A stretch of 64,000 nt of DNA from Fodinibius sp964490705 (lineage in GTDB: Bacteria > Bacteroidota > Rhodothermia > Balneolales > Balneolaceae). The notes under the pieces are model-generated. The model did no database searches, had not been told where the DNA came from, and worked only from the letters and a program-made list of their open reading frames with translations. The translations under genes were made by a program, and so were the position numbers. Positions within the stretch are counted from its first letter, which is position 1, and the number at the start of each line of letters is the position of its first letter. The DNA lies in contig CAZBCG010000002.1 in assembly GCA_964490705.1 (NCBI GenBank), positions 186,001-250,000 of the forward strand, written 5' to 3'. Shown piece after piece: positions 9,161 to 17,137 of the stretch.

Positions 9161-10869
9161 TGAAGGAATTTTTAAAAATCATGTTACTGTGTATCACCAT
9201 TCAGGCCTGCAGCTCTGTACCACAGAGGCCGTTTATTGCGGCCAATCTGGTGGGATATAACACCGGAGATTCCAAAGAGGCATTCCTGGTTAATATCTCC
9301 GCCGGGGCATTCGAGCTTGTAAATAGCGAAACCGGAGCTGTTGCCTTTGAGGGAGTTTCCACAAATATGATACCGGCTGATGCTTCTTCGGGAGACAGCC
9401 TCTCGATTATAGACTTCTCATCCGTTGATGAATCCGGATCATACGTCTTGCGCAGCAAGGAAAATCCGGAAGTTCATTCGCACCCATTTTTGATTGGAGC
9501 CAATGTTTATCGCAAGGCAATGAATACTGCCATCGAGAGCTACTATTACAATCGCTGCGGCACCGTGGTTGACAATGGAAATCCCTGGAAGCACTCCGCA
9601 TGCCATATAGATGATGCTGTGTATTACGATAATCCCGCTAAGCATCGCGACTTAACAGGCGGTTGGCACGATGCGGGGGACTATAACAAATTTTCAATCA
9701 ATGGTGAGCTGAGCGTGGGATTATTGCTCCGGCTCTATGAGATGAAACCAGAACTGTTTGATGATAACCAGCTTCAAATTCCTGAACGCAACAACGGCAT
9801 TCCCGATCTGCTCGACGAAGTTCGTTGGCAGCTGGAATGGCTGTTAAAGATGCAAACCGGCACCGGAGGCGTGTATCACAAAGTATCACAGAAAACGTGG
9901 GTGGGAGAGTTTTTACCTCATGAGGATCCCGAAGTGCGATATATATTTCGAGTGAGCAGTAACGCCACGGCTGGATTTACCGCCGTAGCCGCTATGGGAG
10001 CTCGTATTTTCAAAGACTACGATCGGGAATTTTCGGATCAACTGTACCGGGCTACGCTGAAAGGATGGTCGTATTTGCTGGAGTATCCCGTAACACAGCC
10101 GCTGGGTGGATTCAAAAATCCCAATGACGTACGGGGCGGAGAGTATGGAGATTACAACGACAAAGACGTGCGGCTGTGGGCCCTTGTTGAGCTTTACAAG
10201 CTTACCGGAGAAACCTCATATCTGGATCATTTTGAAGATCTGTATCCCAATGTGATTCAAGGCGGAATGTCACCGCTTAGCTTTAAAAATTTTGAAGCGC
10301 TGGCACTTACAAGTTTTTTAAATACTGATGTCCCTGAATCATATCGTAGTGTTCAAGATCATGTTCTGAGGCAGTTGGAAGGGCATGCCAAACGTATTAT
10401 CAGTGCATACAGGCAGAATAATTACCGAACACTGTTGAATAATACCGAATATTATTGGGGTTCGGCAGGAGTGACGCTGGGCTATGCATTTGTACTAATC
10501 CAGTTATATGAAGCGACGGGTAATGCCCTGTATTACCGGGCGGCACTCGATCAGCTGCACTATATCCTGGGCCGAAATCCCGTTAACCGATCCTTGGTTA
10601 CCGGGGTAGGCTCACACGCCGTAGCACAACCTTATCACCAGTTTGCAATGTTGTTAGATGCGGGATCGACGATACCCGGCATGATGGTGGGAGGTGCCAA
10701 CTATCGCCAGCAGCTGCGTGGACAAAAACTGTCGGACTATCCCGGTAAAAGCTATGAAGATAATCCCAAAAACTATTTCGTCAATGAACCGGCCATAAAC
10801 TGGACAGCTATATTTTCGTTTACAGCCGGCTATTTTTCTTCACCAAATCATGTATTACACACTAATTAA
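9160..10869 (+). CDS. Lipoprotein glycoside hydrolase family 9 (endoglucanase-type)
   Basis: The 569-residue protein starts with a short signal sequence ending in Cys17 (IQAC), an acceptable lipobox. An N-terminal Ig-like domain of the CelD type spans about 25-112. The GH9 (alpha/alpha)6 barrel follows, with the base motif GWHDAGDYNKF (Asp171 and Asp174), RNPVNRSLVTGVG and the acid Glu at about 543 (NEPAINWTA). The family cleaves beta-1,4-glucans. In a biosynthetic locus it most likely trims or edits the polymer made by the neighbouring GT2 synthase, as BcsZ does in cellulose operons. The HH of the usual HxPHHR motif reads QPYHQF here, so specificity may differ from cellulose. Confidence 0.88.
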   Translation: MKEFLKIMLLCITIQACSSVPQRPFIAANLVGYNTGDSKEAFLVNISAGAFELVNSETGAVAFEGVSTNMIPADASSGDSLSIIDFSSVDESGSYVLRSKENPEVHSHPFLIGANVYRKAMNTAIESYYYNRCGTVVDNGNPWKHSACHIDDAVYYDNPAKHRDLTGGWHDAGDYNKFSINGELSVGLLLRLYEMKPELFDDNQLQIPERNNGIPDLLDEVRWQLEWLLKMQTGTGGVYHKVSQKTWVGEFLPHEDPEVRYIFRVSSNATAGFTAVAAMGARIFKDYDREFSDQLYRATLKGWSYLLEYPVTQPLGGFKNPNDVRGGEYGDYNDKDVRLWALVELYKLTGETSYLDHFEDLYPNVIQGGMSPLSFKNFEALALTSFLNTDVPESYRSVQDHVLRQLEGHAKRIISAYRQNNYRTLLNNTEYYWGSAGVTLGYAFVLIQLYEATGNALYYRAALDQLHYILGRNPVNRSLVTGVGSHAVAQPYHQFAMLLDAGSTIPGMMVGGANYRQQLRGQKLSDYPGKSYEDNPKNYFVNEPAINWTAIFSFTAGYFSSPNHVLHTN

Positions 10870-10879
10870 GGAATAACTG

Positions 10880-12076
10880 ATGATCATAATTGAAATTTTA
10901 CAATACTGTTTGGCTACCGTGATGGCGTTGTTGCTGGGATATCAGCTGCTGCTGAGCCTGGCGGCTCTGTGGACAACGAAACGGACGAGTTTCCATACCG
11001 GGCATAATCGACGCTTTGCCATTGTTATACCTGCTCATAACGAAGAGCAGGTACTTGCCAAATCATTGTACAGCATGTCGGGATTGGTGTATCCGAAGAA
11101 TATGTATGATTTGATTGTGATTGCCGATAACTGCACCGATCGCACGGCCCGCATTGCCCGGGATATCGGTGCTAAAGTATTAGAGCGCGAGCATACTACG
11201 GAACGGGGCAAGGGCTACGCTCTGCGCTGGGCGTTTGATCAGATTTTATCGTGGGAAAAATCCTATGACGCTATCGTAGTTTTTGATTCTGATAGTTTGG
11301 TCTCAGGCAATTACCTGGATGTAATGAATTACTACCTTGAAAACGGCAGTAAAGTAATTCAGAGCAGCGACCTTGTGCTACCACAGGCAGGAGTGTGGAG
11401 TAGCGAAGCCACCCGTATAGGATTTTTGTTATATAATCTTGTTAAACCACTTGGGCGCAAGGTTTTGGGATTTAGTATGGGGCTCCGGGGTAATGGCATG
11501 TGCTTTGCTGCAGAGGTGCTGCGCAAGCATCCCTGGGAGGCTATGTCGCTAACCGAAGATGTTGAATTTGGTTTGATTCTGCGGCTCAGAGGCATTGGCA
11601 TTGATTTTGCTCCCGAGGCAGTAGTATGGGCACAAATGCCGGCTCAGTCAACAAATGCAGAATCACAACGACAGCGATGGGAGATGGGGCGCTATCCGAT
11701 TGTCAAAACTTATGCCCCGAAAATGCTTCGAGCGGCCATTAGAAATCGTTCACTATCGTACCTCGATAGTTTCGTGGATTTAATTACGCCGCCGCTGGTA
11801 AATACATTGCTTCTTGTTGTAGGTATGAGCGTACTTAACATAGCGCTGTGGGCCGTAGGATGGTTGTCGATTACTTTTACATGGTTGTGGACAGGCATTG
11901 CCGTGCTGGGGTTGCTACATCTGTTTGTAGGATTATACGCCGCTAAAGCAGATAAAGAGGTCTATAAATCTATTCTCTATATCCCGCTGTATGTACTGTG
12001 GAAGATAAAGCTGTACTTCAAATTTGCGACGCGCGATCATGAGCAGCAATGGATACGCACGACTCGCGAAACCTGA
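10880..12076 (+). CDS. Processive-type GT2 membrane glycosyltransferase
   Basis: A 398-residue protein with one N-terminal membrane segment (about 8-30) and two or three C-terminal ones (about 305-375). All signatures of processive beta-glycan synthases are present: an N-terminal GT2 fold (FAIVIPAHNEEQ), DSDS at 136-139, TED at 225-227 and QRQRW at 263-267 (Q-x-x-R-W). These occur in cellulose, chitin, hyaluronan and poly-GlcNAc synthases. No PilZ domain is present. It lies 10 bases downstream of the GH9 gene, a pairing that mirrors synthase/glucanase partners in cellulose operons. The product polymer cannot be read from sequence. Confidence 0.85.
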   Translation: MIIIEILQYCLATVMALLLGYQLLLSLAALWTTKRTSFHTGHNRRFAIVIPAHNEEQVLAKSLYSMSGLVYPKNMYDLIVIADNCTDRTARIARDIGAKVLEREHTTERGKGYALRWAFDQILSWEKSYDAIVVFDSDSLVSGNYLDVMNYYLENGSKVIQSSDLVLPQAGVWSSEATRIGFLLYNLVKPLGRKVLGFSMGLRGNGMCFAAEVLRKHPWEAMSLTEDVEFGLILRLRGIGIDFAPEAVVWAQMPAQSTNAESQRQRWEMGRYPIVKTYAPKMLRAAIRNRSLSYLDSFVDLITPPLVNTLLLVVGMSVLNIALWAVGWLSITFTWLWTGIAVLGLLHLFVGLYAAKADKEVYKSILYIPLYVLWKIKLYFKFATRDHEQQWIRTTRET

Positions 12077-12109
12077 TTTCTGTGTTTAGCGACCAACACT
12101 GTTACAATA

Positions 12110-12124
12110 TTGCACAGTGGTTGT
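12110..12124 (+). promoter_or_regulatory. Weaker second sigma-54-like element
   Basis: TTGCAC (12110-12115), 5 bases, TTGT (12121-12124). It keeps the spacing but has TTG in place of TGG in the -24 box. It lies 89 bases upstream of the better match at 12199. It could be a decoy, a weak start or a coincidence. Confidence 0.3.
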
Positions 12125-12198
12125 ACCGGCATATAAAATTTACGCGAAAAGATCATTACTGCATACCCCGTTTAAACAAACGGCGACACATATTAAAA

Positions 12199-12213
12199 TG
12201 GCACAGTTATTGT
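12199..12213 (+). promoter_or_regulatory. Sigma-54-type promoter for the GT/ATP-grasp operon
   Basis: TGGCAC (12199-12204), 5 bases, TTGT (12210-12213). It sits 58 bases before the ATG at 12272, in the 195-base gap after the GT2 gene. The tandem ATP-grasp genes follow in the same operon. Confidence 0.7.
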
Positions 12214-12271
12214 AAATATAACATCAACATAATTTAGCGATTCACTACTAACGTTTTATAGCATACTACAA

Positions 12272-13525
12272 ATGAAAATACTCCATCTGTTTCCCTACCT
12301 GCCCACACCGCCCACATTTGGGGGCGCACTGCGCGTGTATCACATTCTCAAGCATCTTGCGAAGCATCACGATGTTACCGTAGCTGGATTTTGTGAACAT
12401 GGCGATCGGCAAAAATTCGATGAAGCCTTTCCTGAGCTGGAAGGAAAAATGCGTTTCATCAATCGACGGCGTTCAACGTTTCGTCGTCTATTACAGGTGG
12501 GATCGTATTTTACCACCCACAGTTACTGGTACAACTGGGCACAATCACCAAAACTGGAACGTATAGTTCAGAATTTGGCCGATCACGGGGATTTCGATTT
12601 CATTATCGGTGAATTTGCCACAATGGGTCATTTTGATATAGAAACCGATGCCATCCGCATCTTGGATGCCCATAATGTGGAATATGATAATTTCCGACGG
12701 ATGAGTATGTTGGAAGGGGCCCCCGTCCGGAAACTCTTTTATACACGAGAGTACAACAAAACGTTTGCTGAGGAGATCCAGGCATTCCAACGTCATGATG
12801 CGTTGTTTGTCACTTCATCACGAGATGGCAATATCATTCAACAAGACGTTCCCGAGCTTACGCAGTTTGTGATTCCCAATGGGGTGGATACCGATTTCTT
12901 TAGTTCCAGCGGTGCCACCCAAGAGCCCTTTACAATGGTATTTACGGGAGCGATGGGTTATCTGCCCAATAATGATGGGATGATGTATTTTCTGGATAAG
13001 ATTTTTCCGCTTATTAAAAAACGAGTACCACAGGCAAAAGTATATATTGTGGGCAATAATCCGCCCGATAAACTACTTGAGCATCAGTCAGATTCGGTTG
13101 TTGTGACTGGTTTTGTAGATGATATCCGTCCCTATATCGATCAGGCCAGCGTGTATATTGTACCTTTACGGATGGGCAGCGGTACGCGCTTGAAAGTCGT
13201 AGAAGCCCTTTCGATGCAAAAGCCGATCGTATCCACCAGCATCGGAAGCGAGGGAATAGAGATAGAGGATGGAAAACATTTGTTGATCAGGGATGATGCT
13301 GCCAGTTTTGCCGAGGCCGTAGTTGCGTTATTTGAAGATCAGCAATTGCGAAATACGCTCATATCCAATGGTCATGAACGGGTAAAACAGAAGTACGACT
13401 GGTCGGTTATCGGCAATGATATTGAAAAAGCATTTTTCGCCTTAACAACAAATAATGGGATGGAAACATATGAATTCGCAAATAATGGGGCATCAAAATA
13501 CGCATCCGGCACTTATCCTGGGTGA
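12272..13525 (+). CDS. GT-B glycosyltransferase (GT4 family)
   Basis: The 417-residue protein has the N-terminal pattern of GT4 enzymes (LHLFPYLPTPPTFGGALRVYH, glycine loop at about 17-19) and a C-terminal donor site (VYIVPLRMGSGTRLKVVEALS, then IVSTSIGSEGIE). It is expected to add a sugar to the lipid-linked repeat unit on the cytoplasmic face. It begins the third sigma-54-type operon. Its 3' end overlaps the first ATP-grasp gene by about 40 bases, an overlap large enough to indicate coupling. Confidence 0.87.
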   Translation: MKILHLFPYLPTPPTFGGALRVYHILKHLAKHHDVTVAGFCEHGDRQKFDEAFPELEGKMRFINRRRSTFRRLLQVGSYFTTHSYWYNWAQSPKLERIVQNLADHGDFDFIIGEFATMGHFDIETDAIRILDAHNVEYDNFRRMSMLEGAPVRKLFYTREYNKTFAEEIQAFQRHDALFVTSSRDGNIIQQDVPELTQFVIPNGVDTDFFSSSGATQEPFTMVFTGAMGYLPNNDGMMYFLDKIFPLIKKRVPQAKVYIVGNNPPDKLLEHQSDSVVVTGFVDDIRPYIDQASVYIVPLRMGSGTRLKVVEALSMQKPIVSTSIGSEGIEIEDGKHLLIRDDAASFAEAVVALFEDQQLRNTLISNGHERVKQKYDWSVIGNDIEKAFFALTTNNGMETYEFANNGASKYASGTYPG

Positions 13526-14717
13526 GATCGGATTGCTGAGAAGCTTGGGAGAGCTTGATATCCCGATAATTTTGGGCAGTGAATCGAAGAAAAGCGCTGT
13601 TTGGTATTCAAAATATGCCCGGGAGCGGTATTTGTTACCCTCATACGACTCGGAGGCATTTATCGAAAAGCTTTGTGAAATTGGCAGCAAGCTGGATCAG
13701 AAAGCTGTTATTTTTAGTGATGACGATCGGGCAATTTTAAATATTTCGAATAATCGCCAGCGCCTGGAACCGTATTATCTGCTGCTATATCCATCGGCCG
13801 AGATGGTAAATAGTATTCTAGACAAACAGTTATTTATTGAGTTATCGGAGCTGTATGATTTACCAGCACCGGGCTCGTATCAGGTTAACCATCCCAGCCA
13901 GATCACGGCTGTTGCAGACCAAATTTCGTATCCATGTATTATCAAACCTACACAGCGGCATTTTTGGTGGGGCAAGGCGTTTGTAGAAAGCGTGGGGTTT
14001 TACAAGAAGGCCATCAAATGTATGAGCCGAGATTATTTTGTCGATATCTATCACAAAATTGCGGCTGTAAATCCCAGTGTGGTTGTGCAGGAGTATGTAG
14101 AAGGTCCCGACAGGCAACATGTGAGCGCCAATTTATTTGTGGATGAAGCGGGAGCGGTACGCGGGTATTATATTGCACAAAAGCTTCGTATTTATCCCAT
14201 TAAAGCGGGCGTAGGTACATATATTGTTACTCTTGATGATCCCGAGGTACTGAATATCTGTATTGATATCATCCAAAAACTGGAACTCAAAGGATTGGTG
14301 AATATTCAGTTTAAACAAGACAGCCGCAGCGGGCAGTATAAGCTGATGGAGATCCATGCGCGAAACAGCATGTGGAGTCTGCTGGGGAATAAGGCCGGTG
14401 CAGGACTTGCACAGCTTTATTACCGGTATGTTACCGGACAGCCGATCAGCAGTGAGATGGTCCGGGCGCGTCCCAATGTAAAATATTTTGACTTATTGCG
14501 GGATCTACAGGCTATGATACAGTATCGTGCCGAAGGGTTGCTTACGATTCGTGAGTGGCTACAGTCATTTCGAGGAGACCGGTCGTTTGCTCTTTTTTCA
14601 CTTTCCGATCCCAAACCCATGGCCATGCAGCTTTGGTTTTCGTTTCAAAAACGATGGCAAGCAAAGAAAAAAGCGCGTAGTTTTGAAAAAAACTATTTCA
14701 CAAAGAGCAAGTCATAA
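13485..14717 (+). CDS. ATP-grasp carboxylate-amine ligase-like enzyme, copy 1
   Basis: A 410-residue protein with the pre-ATP-grasp start ALILGEIGLLRSLG and an ATP-grasp core: FPC/YPCIIKP strand-loop, VVVQEYVEGPD hinge region and LMEIHARNSMW metal-binding end. Such enzymes join a carboxylate to an amine or a similar nucleophile with ATP. Relatives in capsule loci are candidates for amino-acid decoration of uronic acids. The start at ATG 13485 aligns exactly with that of copy 2; ATGs at 13455 and 13470 are also in frame. The two copies share long identical blocks (QKAVIFSDDD, DKQLF, DLPAP), so this is a tandem duplication. Substrates are unknown. Confidence 0.78.
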   Translation: MGHQNTHPALILGEIGLLRSLGELDIPIILGSESKKSAVWYSKYARERYLLPSYDSEAFIEKLCEIGSKLDQKAVIFSDDDRAILNISNNRQRLEPYYLLLYPSAEMVNSILDKQLFIELSELYDLPAPGSYQVNHPSQITAVADQISYPCIIKPTQRHFWWGKAFVESVGFYKKAIKCMSRDYFVDIYHKIAAVNPSVVVQEYVEGPDRQHVSANLFVDEAGAVRGYYIAQKLRIYPIKAGVGTYIVTLDDPEVLNICIDIIQKLELKGLVNIQFKQDSRSGQYKLMEIHARNSMWSLLGNKAGAGLAQLYYRYVTGQPISSEMVRARPNVKYFDLLRDLQAMIQYRAEGLLTIREWLQSFRGDRSFALFSLSDPKPMAMQLWFSFQKRWQAKKKARSFEKNYFTKSKS

Positions 14718-14733
14718 AACAGGAGCAAAAGTG

Positions 14734-15945
14734 ATGCAATCCGAACAAAGAACACCGGCCCTCGTGCTGGGAGAAATTGGCCTGGTACAAAATTTGGGTA
14801 AGGCAGATGTACCTATCTATCTGGGGAGTGAGATCCGGGATAATCCATCAATCTATTCGCGGTTTACGAAGCAGCATATTTTCTTTTCTGATTATCGTTC
14901 GCCAGCCTTTATTGATGAGCTATGCGCATTCGGGGAACAGTTGGGACAAAAGGCGGTTATTTTTAGTGATGATGATCATGCCATCCTCAACATCGCCGAG
15001 CATCAATCTCGGTTAGAGGAGCATTTTTACTTTCTATTTCCGCCTGCCGAGCGTGTCAAAAAGCTGCTTGACAAACAACTGTTTTGTGATCTCATTGAGC
15101 AATACGATTTGCCCGCCCCGCGATCAATCACATTGTCGAGTCTTGAAGAATTGTATCAAAAACCGGTTGATAAACTCCAGTTTCCCTGCGTCATCAAGCC
15201 ATCGTTCAAGCAGGCCTGGTGGAGCAACGACTTTGATGAATCGGTAGGGGACTATCAGAAAGCAATTACTTGCCAAACGTTTGAGGAGCTTACAGAAACC
15301 TATAAGCGCATTGCTGAGGTCAATCCTCATGTGGTGGTGCAGGAGTTTATTTCGGGGGCAGAAGATCAAATATACAGCGTAAATATGTATGTGGATCACA
15401 CGGGCAAACTCAAGGGATATTTCATTGCCCAGAAGTTGCGCACATTTCCGGTCAGAGCAGGGGAGGGCTGCTATATTGTAACCCGCCGCGACCTGGAAAT
15501 GCTCAACATGGCTCTCGATGTCGTTGAAAAGCTGGAGTTGAGAGGCTTGCTAAACATCCAATTTAAACGCGATGAACGAACCCAAAAGCCGGTGTTGCTG
15601 GAGGTTCATACCCGTAATAGCGTGTGGAGTTACCTGGGCACGGCAGCCGGAATTAATTTGGCCGTTCTTTGCTATGAAGATCTTCTGGGACTGTTGCCCG
15701 CACCGCAGCTGTATTATAAATCGGGCGTTACGTTTATCTTTCTGGAAAAGGATATCAAAGCATTTCTGCAGAACCTAAGATTGCATCAAATATCAGTTGC
15801 AAGGTGGATCAGATCGTATTTTACCCGATTTGTCTTGGGGGGATATAAGCTGAGTGATCCGATGCCTATTGCAATGAATTTTTGGTTTATTCTGCGCCGC
15901 CGACTTCTGCGGTTGAAGAAACTCCGCCGCCCGAACTCAGCATAA
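14734..15945 (+). CDS. ATP-grasp carboxylate-amine ligase-like enzyme, copy 2
   Basis: A 403-residue paralogue of the preceding gene. The frame is open far upstream, but ATG 14734 is chosen because AGGAG (14721-14725) lies at the right distance and the N-terminus then matches copy 1. It has the same ATP-grasp landmarks (FPCVIKPSFKQAWW, VVVQEFISGAED, LLEVHTRNSVWSYLG). Differences cluster in the loop after the first lysine motif and at the C-terminus, where substrate selectivity would be expected. It is the last gene of this operon and is followed by the hairpin at 16000-16038. Confidence 0.78.
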   Translation: MQSEQRTPALVLGEIGLVQNLGKADVPIYLGSEIRDNPSIYSRFTKQHIFFSDYRSPAFIDELCAFGEQLGQKAVIFSDDDHAILNIAEHQSRLEEHFYFLFPPAERVKKLLDKQLFCDLIEQYDLPAPRSITLSSLEELYQKPVDKLQFPCVIKPSFKQAWWSNDFDESVGDYQKAITCQTFEELTETYKRIAEVNPHVVVQEFISGAEDQIYSVNMYVDHTGKLKGYFIAQKLRTFPVRAGEGCYIVTRRDLEMLNMALDVVEKLELRGLLNIQFKRDERTQKPVLLEVHTRNSVWSYLGTAAGINLAVLCYEDLLGLLPAPQLYYKSGVTFIFLEKDIKAFLQNLRLHQISVARWIRSYFTRFVLGGYKLSDPMPIAMNFWFILRRRLLRLKKLRRPNSA

Positions 15946-15999
15946 ATCCTCTCTTCTTTTCAAGGATTACACGGTATAGCGAAGGTATCAATAAGAGAT

Positions 16000-16038
16000 A
16001 AAACGAGATTGGCTGATAGTTTGGCCTAGCCTCGTTTT
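16000..16038. terminator. Bidirectional terminator hairpin between convergent genes
   Basis: AAAACGAG (16000-16007) pairs with CTCGTTTT (16031-16038). An inner GGCT/AGCC pairing extends the stem with a bulge. A-runs and T-runs at the stem base let it work on both strands. It overlaps the last codons of the minus-strand GT26 gene. Confidence 0.6.
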
Positions 16039-16811
16039 CTCTGATTGTATGAGTATTTCAGCAATAAAATATTTAGCACAAAGATGGGGAGTCGGAACAT
16101 GCGTCGCCATCGCGAAGGTTGTAAATACAAGCGATAAAGCCACTCCATGCCGGTTTTTCGGAACACTATTGGAGCCCGTTTAATATTGCCTGCTATAAAA
16201 TCGAATGATCCGCCAATACCAATGATGAGTTTGCAATTCGGGAGCTTGGGCAGGTTGTTACGGATCCACTTCTCTTGTGCCGGAGCTCCCAGGGCTACAA
16301 AAATTACCGATGTGGATTTGAGTTGTGCCTGGATTTCTGACGGAAGCTGCTCGAATTCTAAATCAGGACTGGCGGGCGCAAAGGTACCACTTACATCAAG
16401 ATGATCAATTCGCTGTTGCAATATAATGGCTGCTCGTTCGGCAATGCCGGGCATGGCTCCGTAAAAGAATACCGGCTGCCGGTGTTTGGCACAGATCCCG
16501 CAAATTTTATCGAGTGAATCAGAACCGGTGATACGTTCTACATTTTGCCCATACAGATATTTTACGGCCCAGCTTATGCCGATACCGTCTGCCGTATTAA
16601 TTGATGAACTCAAGAGAATATCTTTGAATTCGTTATCCAAAATCGACTGAACGACAATTTCCGGATTTACAGTAACCACGAAAAAAGGAGGCGATTGTAA
16701 ATCACTTTCCTGAAGTCGCAAGTCGATAAGATTATAAAACTCCTCTTTTGAATAGGGAGAAATATCAATTCCCAGTATTTTGTAAGTCTTTGATTTTTCT
16801 AGTGTAAGCAT
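16026..16811 (-). CDS. WecG/TagA/CpsF family glycosyltransferase (GT26)
   Basis: The protein has 261 residues counted from ATG 16811 (an in-frame GTG lies at 16820). Hallmarks are VVTVNPEIVVQSI, the active-site segment NTADGIGISW, GSDSLDKICGIC, VFFYGAMPGIAERAA and VALGAPAQEKWI. The family transfers ManNAc, ManNAcA or glucose residues to a lipid-linked GlcNAc acceptor, an early step in repeat-unit assembly. It is alone on the minus strand within the polysaccharide locus and has its own sigma-54-type element at 16861-16875. Confidence 0.9.
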   Translation of the reverse strand: MLTLEKSKTYKILGIDISPYSKEEFYNLIDLRLQESDLQSPPFFVVTVNPEIVVQSILDNEFKDILLSSSINTADGIGISWAVKYLYGQNVERITGSDSLDKICGICAKHRQPVFFYGAMPGIAERAAIILQQRIDHLDVSGTFAPASPDLEFEQLPSEIQAQLKSTSVIFVALGAPAQEKWIRNNLPKLPNCKLIIGIGGSFDFIAGNIKRAPIVFRKTGMEWLYRLYLQPSRWRRMFRLPIFVLNILLLKYSYNQRKRG

Positions 16812-16860
16812 AACATACACTCTTGGTTTTGTTATCTACTTAATGTCAGTTGTTTATATT

Positions 16861-16875
16861 ACAATTAGCGTGCCA
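16861..16875 (-). promoter_or_regulatory. Sigma-54-type promoter for the GT26 gene
   Basis: On the minus strand it reads TGGCAC (16875 to 16870), the 5 bases GCTAA, then TTGT (16864 to 16861). This matches the plus-strand copies base for base outside the spacer. It lies about 50 bases before ATG 16811. Its opposite orientation, in front of an opposite-strand gene, is strong internal support for the motif. Confidence 0.7.
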
Positions 16876-16980
16876 AGACTATATGCAAGTGCATTTGAGC
16901 TGCTGTGGTGGGTCAAAAAGAAGAGTCTGTATCAATACTTCTCATGCGACTGGCATAAAGTGTGAAATTTATACTCTTTG

Positions 16981-16997
16981 TTGCATGGAGTATGCAA
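16981..16997. promoter_or_regulatory. Candidate activator-binding palindrome
   Basis: TTGCAT, 5 bases, ATGCAA: a perfect 6-bp inverted repeat about 65 bases upstream of the plus-strand sigma-54-type element and about 105 bases upstream of the minus-strand one. The position suits an enhancer-binding protein. No second copy was seen in front of the other operons, so this is tentative. Confidence 0.35.
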
Positions 16998-17061
16998 TGA
17001 GATTCGGATTCGGGCGCACTATTTAGGTGATTGCAATAATATTTGAGAAAGCGCAATGATC

Positions 17062-17076
17062 TGGCACATTATTTGA
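17062..17076 (+). promoter_or_regulatory. Sigma-54-type promoter for the methyltransferase gene
   Basis: TGGCAC (17062-17067), 5 bases, TTGA (17073-17076). It is the least perfect -12 box of the set (TTGA against TTGT), but the spacing is the same. It lies 61 bases before the ATG at 17138. Confidence 0.55.
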
Positions 17077-17137
17077 GATAAGAAGAGAATAACGAGGAGT
17101 AGCTTTCTCATCACCAGATAATTTGTGCAACACTATT

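Larger units (their letters stand above)
16812..17137. promoter_or_regulatory. Divergent control region between the GT26 and methyltransferase genes
   Basis: This 326-base space holds no convincing gene. It contains two outward-facing sigma-54-type elements (16861-16875 minus, 17062-17076 plus) and, between them, a perfect TTGCAT/ATGCAA inverted repeat at 16981-16997. This is the layout expected when one enhancer-binding activator serves two divergent sigma-54 promoters. Confidence 0.5.

Noticed and set aside
12077..12198. Small gene in the gap after the GT2 gene
   Set aside because: A 62-codon frame from 12049 overlaps the GT2 end, has no family resemblance and covers the promoter elements at 12110 and 12199; taken as non-coding.
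14527..14733. Long N-terminal extension of ATP-grasp copy 2
   Set aside because: This frame runs through the coding part of copy 1. The tandem paralogue and the AGGAG at 14721 indicate a start at 14734.
17123..17137. TTG start for the methyltransferase at 17123
   Set aside because: ATG 17138 is nearby, gives a normal N-terminus and suits the leader length; the five extra residues (MCNTI) have no support.
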